Virus record (IMG/VR): IMGVR_UViG_3300006350_000027
Coordinates: 1 to 22,726 of that record
DNA length: 22,726 nt
Direction: 5' to 3' (one strand)
Source of the DNA: a virus
Shown in pieces: positions 18,291-22,726 of the stretch. The notes beneath the pieces were generated by a model. The model was not told the origin of the DNA, ran no database searches, and saw only the letters and a list, made by a program, of their open reading frames with translations. The first letter of the stretch is position 1. Each line of letters begins with the position of its first letter. The position numbers and the translations under genes are program-made.

Positions 18291-18791
18291 TTAACTATCG
18301 TCTGCTACATCCCATGCAGGTATGGTTACTGGTGTAACATCAGTATTAGTAACATTATAGTCTTTATCATACATAGGTCTTACTGACCATGCACTCCACC
18401 CTTCAGTTGCAAAGATTGTACCTTTTATGTTATCCTTATTAGATTCTATCACTTCATTTGAAGTAAAGAGATAAAGAAACTCCTCAGACATATTTGCATC
18501 TTTTAGAAAGTCTTGGATTGATTGATTATGATTTGGCCTCTCATCATCCCCACCATAATATTCTGGTTTAGGGTCTCTCTTCACAAATTCCTGTTTCTCC
18601 TCATCATACTGATTATCTGACCAACATGAACTCATATTACCACCATCAATCAACTCAGCAACCTTCTCTCCTGTATTGTACTGTTGCTCAAGAGTCACTC
18701 CTAACCACTCAGGGTATCCATCCCAATGATGATATACAGATTTAACTGTTAGGTCTTTTTGTAAGATTCCAATTCTTGATCTGGTTGACAT
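18291..18791 (-). CDS. Conserved phage protein with YHHWDGYPEWLG motif (166 aa)
   Basis: A 166-residue protein. MSTRSRIGILQKDLTVKSVY leads into HHWDGYPEWLG (21-31), the hallmark of a very widespread phage and bacterial family of unknown function. KVAELIDGGNMSSCW then follows, as in the family. The C-terminal half (AWSVRPMYDKDY) is less conserved. It stands alone behind a weak TATTAT promoter and ends in the recurring AACTGTCACA element. The high conservation across phages suggests a general takeover role, but none is established to my knowledge. Confidence 0.8.
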   Translation of the reverse strand: MSTRSRIGILQKDLTVKSVYHHWDGYPEWLGVTLEQQYNTGEKVAELIDGGNMSSCWSDNQYDEEKQEFVKRDPKPEYYGGDDERPNHNQSIQDFLKDANMSEEFLYLFTSNEVIESNKDNIKGTIFATEGWSAWSVRPMYDKDYNVTNTDVTPVTIPAWDVADDS

Positions 18792-18904
18792 TTAATGCTC
18801 CAATAATAATAGGGTGCGAGAAACAAAAACAAGGACTTACAAGACGTAATTTCTCTGCTGAACAAAGACAACCATAGATCTTTGCCTGTTTTGTTTCCCC
18901 ACTA

Positions 18905-19876
18905 TTAATATAGCACCTCAACCAGAGGATTCAACTTCTCTTGTGACAGTTCTTTTACTGCCACATCGGCCATCTTGATTGCATCAGGGTTCACGTCAGT
19001 TGTGATACAATTTCTATCAAGGTTCAAAGATGCAATAGCAGTTGTTCCTGATCCACAAAAAGGATCCAGTACCCATCCGTCAGGTGGGCAACTTGATTTG
19101 ATTATTCTTTCTAATAGTTTTAGAGGTTTCTGAGTAGGATACTTTCTCTTGTTCTTCTCACTCCTCGATATAAAATATACATCATCCCAGAAGTTCTGAA
19201 CTGGAACTCCCTTAGACTCATGAGAGTATATCTTTTTGTATAACATATTCTTACCATAATGTAGTAAGTTCTGATCGTCTAGTGCTTTAAGTTTCTCTTG
19301 TGCTATTCTAAATCCGTACTCTGGGTTGTAACCCTTATACTCATACTTAGCACACGGCCTACTCTTCTCTCCTGTAACTTTTGCTAGTGCATAGTAACCA
19401 ACTTCATCCTTATTCTTGAAACTATTTGCTTCATATACTGGATCTAGTGATCCATATTCAACCTCAAAATAGGGGTTGCCTTTTTTGATAACCATGATAG
19501 AATCTACAATATTCCCCCATCCATTCTTAATATTATTCTTCGGCCCTGATCTCTTCCATGATATATTTGTATAGAAACTATCACGTATCTCAGGTATTAC
19601 TTTAGATAATAATAAAGCATTACCAATAAAATTATTATGTAAATACATCCATCCGTTCTTCTTTAACTTATACCATGCTGAATGTACAATATTAGCATAC
19701 CATATAATATAATCATCAAATGAATCCCATTGATCGGAAAATCCCTTCTTCTCTCCATCTTTCTCGACCATAGTGAAGTCACGTTGTAGTCCGAAAGGTG
19801 GATCCATGTAAATTAAATCAAAATCTTGCTCTATATCCTTTATCTTCTCAGCAGGCTGTTGCTTTATCTCGATCAT
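18905..19876 (-). CDS. Beta-class DNA methyltransferase (N6-adenine or N4-cytosine)
   Basis: A 323-residue S-adenosylmethionine-dependent DNA methyltransferase. The catalytic motif IV (DLIYMDPPF, DPPF at 25-28) precedes motif I (VLDPFCGSGTT, 269-279), which is the order of beta-group enzymes. PTQKPLKLLERII before motif I is also typical. DPPF favours N6-adenine. No restriction partner lies nearby, so it is an orphan enzyme that could protect phage DNA or alter host regulation; this is consistent with the ArdA-like gene elsewhere. A TAGACA-N17-TATAAT promoter precedes it. Confidence 0.9.
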   Translation of the reverse strand: MIEIKQQPAEKIKDIEQDFDLIYMDPPFGLQRDFTMVEKDGEKKGFSDQWDSFDDYIIWYANIVHSAWYKLKKNGWMYLHNNFIGNALLLSKVIPEIRDSFYTNISWKRSGPKNNIKNGWGNIVDSIMVIKKGNPYFEVEYGSLDPVYEANSFKNKDEVGYYALAKVTGEKSRPCAKYEYKGYNPEYGFRIAQEKLKALDDQNLLHYGKNMLYKKIYSHESKGVPVQNFWDDVYFISRSEKNKRKYPTQKPLKLLERIIKSSCPPDGWVLDPFCGSGTTAIASLNLDRNCITTDVNPDAIKMADVAVKELSQEKLNPLVEVLY

Positions 19877-19897
19877 AGTGGTATGGTATTTAATTGT

Positions 19898-19926
19898 ATT
19901 ATAGCAAATATTATCCGAATTGTCTA
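19898..19926 (-). promoter_or_regulatory. Sigma70-like promoter nested in the halogenase 3' end
   Basis: On the minus strand, TAGACA (19921-19926), a 17-base spacer ending in TGC and TATAAT (19898-19903). The -35 box lies in the last codons of the halogenase gene. It drives the methyltransferase. Confidence 0.75.
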
Positions 19927-21530
19927 ATATTTTTCATATTATTTTCTTCCATTGCCTTCTCTTTCTCAGAACTGATCATTCTCTCATTAAGTGTTGGTTT
20001 ATATTCTAGTGCTTCAAGATGTGGTAATCCTTTATTAGCATTTCTTTTCATTTCTTGCAATCTTCCAATTAATTCTCTTCTCCATACTCTATTATCAAAA
20101 TATGTCTTGGCTGGATACCCACCTTCCTTTTCCATTAATTGATGTAACCAAATTGCCCAATTATGACCACCAAAGAATCCATGTCTCAATACTTTATATG
20201 TTGGATAATCAGGATCCATGATAGAACTCTCCATCATTTTCTGAAATCCAGATTTCTTAAATGTTTTTCTAACATGATCCCAAAATGGACTCTGGATATG
20301 TGAGTAGTCATAGTGCATACTAATGAAATCTACAGCAGACTCATAATCATTTATCATTTTCATATTATATTGTTTCTGATCCATCCAATCATAACACCCA
20401 CCAATTAAACTATCCTCTAGTAGTTCTATTCCATTAATAATGAAACCAATTCCAGTACTTTCTAATGGTTCAATGAATCCACCAGATAGACCAATATTAA
20501 TTACATTGCCTTCCCAAAACTTACCAATTCTACAGGGATCCCAATTTATAACTCTTAAATCTTCCTTCTTAAATCTACCATTCCAATGCTTAACAAAACA
20601 TTCCTTAGCATCCTCAGGGTCAGTAATATGTCTATTAAATACATGACCTGTTCCTATTCTAGTAGTCAATGGTGTTTCCCATATCCATCCATGATCAGTA
20701 GCAGTAGCAGTTGTATATGGATGTAACTCTTTCTCTTTATCAATATACTGTACTCTCGTAGCAACAGCAGTATCTACAAATAATCTATCACTATAATCAA
20801 TGATCTCTCTTTTCTCTGATAACAGTCTCTTAAATCCAGTACAGTCAATGAATATATCTGCTTCATTCTTAGTACCATCAGCCAAGTCTAATGATGTTAT
20901 ATTATCATCATCCCAATGTATATTTTCAACAGTTGAATTGATGTATGTAAATCCATCTGCTCCCTTAAGATTTTTAATTAAAAACTCAACATATTTACCA
21001 CAATCTAGTTGCTCAGAATATGCTGAGAGTTCATCTATCTCTACTTTATTCTTAACTAAAGAGGGAAAGAAATATAATGATGACGGATAATCAATATCAG
21101 GATTGGCAGATAGAACATCACCAAATGGTATTACAAACTCACCACCATTTGAGTCCTTAGTGTGGAAGTGATACTGACCAAATGGATGATAAATTGTTTT
21201 ACCATCTTTACCCCAATTAGGATACATGATACCACCTTTATAAGTAGCATCTACAGCCTCCATCCATGCAGTAGGATCACTAAATCCACAATATTGCATA
21301 AACTTATTAAAGTTTAAAAGATTTGCTTCTCCTACTCCTATTCTCTCAGGTACTTCCTTATCAATTAAAGTTACATGAGCATGATGAAAAGCAGCTGCTC
21401 TTCTTACACACCAAACAGCAGTCATCCAGCCAGCAGTACCACCACCGACTATCGTAATGTTCTTCACATTTTTCATTTCATACTCAATGGTTTTTCTACC
21501 TGAGACATCTTTTACTTTAATTCCTTTCAT
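19911..21530 (-). CDS. Flavin-dependent halogenase (tryptophan-halogenase family, VirX1-like)
   Basis: A 539-residue enzyme. GGGTAGW (29-35) is the FAD-binding signature of the family. GVGEANLLNF (65-74) and DATYKGGIMYPNW (94-106) give the catalytic Lys at 98. The GWIWETP stretch (281-287) is the WxWxIP motif with T in place of I. EPLESTGI (354-361) supplies the active-site Glu at 357. These enzymes use FADH2, O2 and halide to form HOX, which the Lys carries to the substrate. Phage members include VirX1 from cyanophage Syn10, which prefers iodide. Counted from the in-frame ATG at 21473, the Lys becomes residue 79, as in PrnA, so that start is a real alternative. A near-late promoter (TATAAATT) lies just upstream. 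Substrate is unknown. Confidence 0.9.
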   Translation of the reverse strand: MKGIKVKDVSGRKTIEYEMKNVKNITIVGGGTAGWMTAVWCVRRAAAFHHAHVTLIDKEVPERIGVGEANLLNFNKFMQYCGFSDPTAWMEAVDATYKGGIMYPNWGKDGKTIYHPFGQYHFHTKDSNGGEFVIPFGDVLSANPDIDYPSSLYFFPSLVKNKVEIDELSAYSEQLDCGKYVEFLIKNLKGADGFTYINSTVENIHWDDDNITSLDLADGTKNEADIFIDCTGFKRLLSEKREIIDYSDRLFVDTAVATRVQYIDKEKELHPYTTATATDHGWIWETPLTTRIGTGHVFNRHITDPEDAKECFVKHWNGRFKKEDLRVINWDPCRIGKFWEGNVINIGLSGGFIEPLESTGIGFIINGIELLEDSLIGGCYDWMDQKQYNMKMINDYESAVDFISMHYDYSHIQSPFWDHVRKTFKKSGFQKMMESSIMDPDYPTYKVLRHGFFGGHNWAIWLHQLMEKEGGYPAKTYFDNRVWRRELIGRLQEMKRNANKGLPHLEALEYKPTLNERMISSEKEKAMEENNMKNIRQFG

Positions 21531-21551
21531 AATATAATTTATATTGGTTAA

Positions 21552-21818
21552 TTAATCGTCATATACTCTACATTCAAATGCGTCAGGGTGGTTATCACAA
21601 TATATTTCTAAATGCTTATCCTCGTGTCTTGTGTGCCAGTCATTTATGTGGCCCTCGTTTGGATCAACAACATCATCTTTATGGTATTCTTCATAATCTG
21701 CATGAAGTTCTTTAAGTTCAGACTCTTTATACTCTAACATACCATGATTAATATGTTCCTTATGATCTTTTGGATCAAGATACACTTCATGGTCTAAATC
21801 GTGCTTAATCTTAGACAT
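21552..21818 (-). CDS. CP12-like protein with divergent N-terminus (88 aa)
   Basis: An 88-residue, His- and acid-rich protein. Its end, CDNHPDAFECRVYDD (74-88), is the C-terminal module of CP12: two Cys eight residues apart (C74, C83) around a Pro and a terminal YDD. In cyanobacteria CP12 binds GAPDH through this tail and holds PRK through an upstream AWDxVEEL helix, shutting the Calvin cycle down. That helix is missing here; HINDWHTRHEDKHLE occupies its place. Cyanophages are known to carry cp12. The N-terminal 55 residues (many His, Glu and Lys) are unlike CP12. It lies directly before the halogenase gene. Confidence 0.6.
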   Translation of the reverse strand: MSKIKHDLDHEVYLDPKDHKEHINHGMLEYKESELKELHADYEEYHKDDVVDPNEGHINDWHTRHEDKHLEIYCDNHPDAFECRVYDD

Positions 21819-22026
21819 TAATTTTCTCCTTAAGTGGTTCTTTGTACTGATATACTTGGTTGTTATTATAATATAATTTATGGTTTTCTGTAGTAAGATA
21901 GTAACCTTTTATCTCGTTTCCATCACAATGCCAACCATATCCGATTAATTTCTCGCTGATACCATCCATCCTTATTAGTTTACCATTAATAAGGTAATCG
22001 TGATATCTTTCGTCTAAATTAACCAT
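21811..22026 (-). CDS. Hypothetical protein (71 aa)
   Basis: A 71-residue protein, MVNLDERYHDYLINGKLIRM, then YGWHCDGNEIKGYYLTTENH and a Tyr/Asn-rich end. It is mostly beta strands. The start has CAGGAAA just before ATG and a TATAAT box 23 bases upstream. It overlaps the CP12-like gene by 8 bases and so heads the unit CP12-like, halogenase. Function is unknown. Confidence 0.65.
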   Translation of the reverse strand: MVNLDERYHDYLINGKLIRMDGISEKLIGYGWHCDGNEIKGYYLTTENHKLYYNNNQVYQYKEPLKEKINV

Positions 22027-22048
22027 TTTCCTGAGTGTATGTGTTGGT

Positions 22049-22054
22049 ATTATA
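22049..22054 (-). promoter_or_regulatory. Promoter -10 box of the CP12-like/halogenase unit
   Basis: The minus strand reads TATAAT, followed by ACCAACACATACACTCAGGA. No convincing -35 box is visible. TATAAATC, a near-late promoter, lies about 20 bases further upstream. Confidence 0.6.
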
Positions 22055-22101
22055 ACATAGGTTATATAAATGATTTATAAATTTAATGTTGTCTTTATAA
22101 T

Positions 22102-22323
22102 CTATTCATGAAATGTACCAAAGAACCCACTATCTCCAAATTTTCGACTCTCGATACTCTCAATCATTTCTGTAGCATCTAGTAGATTCTCTATATCAGC
22201 AAGTAAGGCTGCTATGTGCTTACTTACAAATGGTTTTTCAGTTCTAGCTGCACACGCAAGTGCTTCTCTTAGATCATCTTGTGCATCCTTTAAGGATGAT
22301 TTTACTGTATCAGATAAGGCCAT
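22102..22323 (-). CDS. Conserved small cyanophage protein (73 aa)
   Basis: A 73-residue helical protein. MALSDTVKSSLKDAQDDLRE then SKHIAALLADIENLLDATEM matches a short family I recall from many cyanomyoviruses. It probably forms a two-helix hairpin. It overlaps the preceding gene by 14 bases. Function is unknown. Confidence 0.75.
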   Translation of the reverse strand: MALSDTVKSSLKDAQDDLREALACAARTEKPFVSKHIAALLADIENLLDATEMIESIESRKFGDSGFFGTFHE

Positions 22324-22468
22324 CTTCTTTCATTGCTTTTTGTATAATATCTTGAATTTCCTTAGAAGTCAAGGTGTTCATAAATTTCCAATTAGGATCG
22401 TTTTTATCCCACTCAACAGCAAATGAACCATCTTTATTCTGATTGATTTTGAGAGAATCGTTTTTCAT
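22310..22468 (-). CDS. Conserved small cyanophage protein (52 aa)
   Basis: A 52-residue protein, MKNDSLKINQNKDGSFAVEW, then DKNDPNWKFMNTLTSKEIQD and a helical end. The SLKINQN.DGSF..EWD.NDP.W pattern is one I recall as common in cyanophages. It overlaps neighbours at both ends. Function is unknown. Confidence 0.75.
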   Translation of the reverse strand: MKNDSLKINQNKDGSFAVEWDKNDPNWKFMNTLTSKEIQDIIQKAMKEDGLI

Positions 22469-22589
22469 TTTTGATGCGTCTTTTAATCAGTTTAGCATAC
22501 AATACGTCTGCTGTCGAATATACGTTTGGATTAACTTTTGCTACCTTTATGATTCTCTTTGCTGCCTTCTTATCCGTTATATTACACAT
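22434..22589 (-). CDS. Small basic protein (51 aa)
   Basis: A 51-residue basic protein, MCNITDKKAAKRIIKVAKVN then PNVYSTADVLYAKLIKRRIK. The NP..YS.ADVLYAKLI.KR pattern recurs in cyanophages, to my memory. It overlaps the next gene by 35 bases. No strong ribosome site is visible. Nucleic-acid binding is possible given the charge. Confidence 0.65.
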   Translation of the reverse strand: MCNITDKKAAKRIIKVAKVNPNVYSTADVLYAKLIKRRIKNEKRFSQNQSE

Positions 22590-22642
22590 TCTGTGTTGAT
22601 TCGCTTACATAGTATCTATACAAACCAACTTTGCTATTATGA

Positions 22643-22726
22643 TTACATTTTAACTTTACCTGATACAGACGGACTTACTGATCTTTTCTTTACCTTGAAT
22701 GATAATTTTTCCTCGTGTTCATCTAA
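22643..22726 (-). CDS. 3' end of an unidentified gene
   Basis: The frame is open from the window edge and ends in TAA at 22643. The last 27 residues include LDEHEEKLSFKVKKRSVSPS and end in GKVKM. Too little is present to assign a family. Confidence 0.5.
   Translation of the reverse strand, partial: LDEHEEKLSFKVKKRSVSPSVSGKVKM

Noticed and set aside
18805-18900. 12-codon ORF (MVVFVQQRNYVL) between the methyltransferase and HWDGYP genes
   Set aside because: It is too short, has no ribosome site and shows no sign of conservation; the 113-base gap is better read as leader and weak promoter.

Overview
The window reads as part of the genome of a T4-like marine cyanophage (a myovirus of Synechococcus or Prochlorococcus). 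The evidence is T4-type baseplate wedge genes gp6 and gp25 next to a further tail gene, a T4-type late promoter (TATAAATA) in front of gp25, AT-rich sequence, a flavin-dependent halogenase of the kind known from cyanophages, a small protein ending in the C-terminal motif of the Calvin-cycle regulator CP12, and dozens of tiny tightly packed genes. Every gene I can support lies on the minus strand, so transcription runs from high to low coordinates.

Layout in window coordinates. 1-2910 is the late structural module: an incomplete tail protein, gp6, gp25 and a late promoter behind a strong terminator. 2950-5380 holds small conserved phage genes, a GT-A type glycosyltransferase-like protein, an AbrB-like mini protein behind triplicated promoter-like repeats, and a nuclease-like gene. 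5370-10640 is an accessory region of short transcription units that include an ArdA-type antirestriction protein and a protein with a ligase-like KYDG motif. 10640-11575 is a mostly non-coding island with inverted and direct repeats, opposed promoters, late promoters and one very acidic 50-residue ORF. 11576-17782 is a dense run of overlapping small genes, many joined by ATGA or TAATG overlaps, including a HELIH metallopeptidase, DpnD-like proteins and several internal paralogue pairs. 17871-18791 holds a small gene, an unexplained 300-base stretch with a 24-base tandem repeat, and a common phage HWDGYP-motif protein. 18905-22726 carries a beta-class DNA methyltransferase, the halogenase, the CP12-like gene and small conserved cyanophage genes; the last gene runs off the edge.

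How they work together (inference). The early and middle units look like host-takeover genes: antirestriction (ArdA-like) plus self-methylation, possible redirection of host carbon metabolism (CP12-like tail), halogenation of an unknown metabolite, and many small unknown effectors. Early units are driven by sigma70-like promoters whose -10 box sits directly against the preceding gene's stop codon or terminator hairpin. A short element, TGTG(A/C)CA(G/C)TT as read on the plus strand, recurs at the 3' ends of these units and has no function I know of.

All family names come from reading motifs and from memory; no database search was run.
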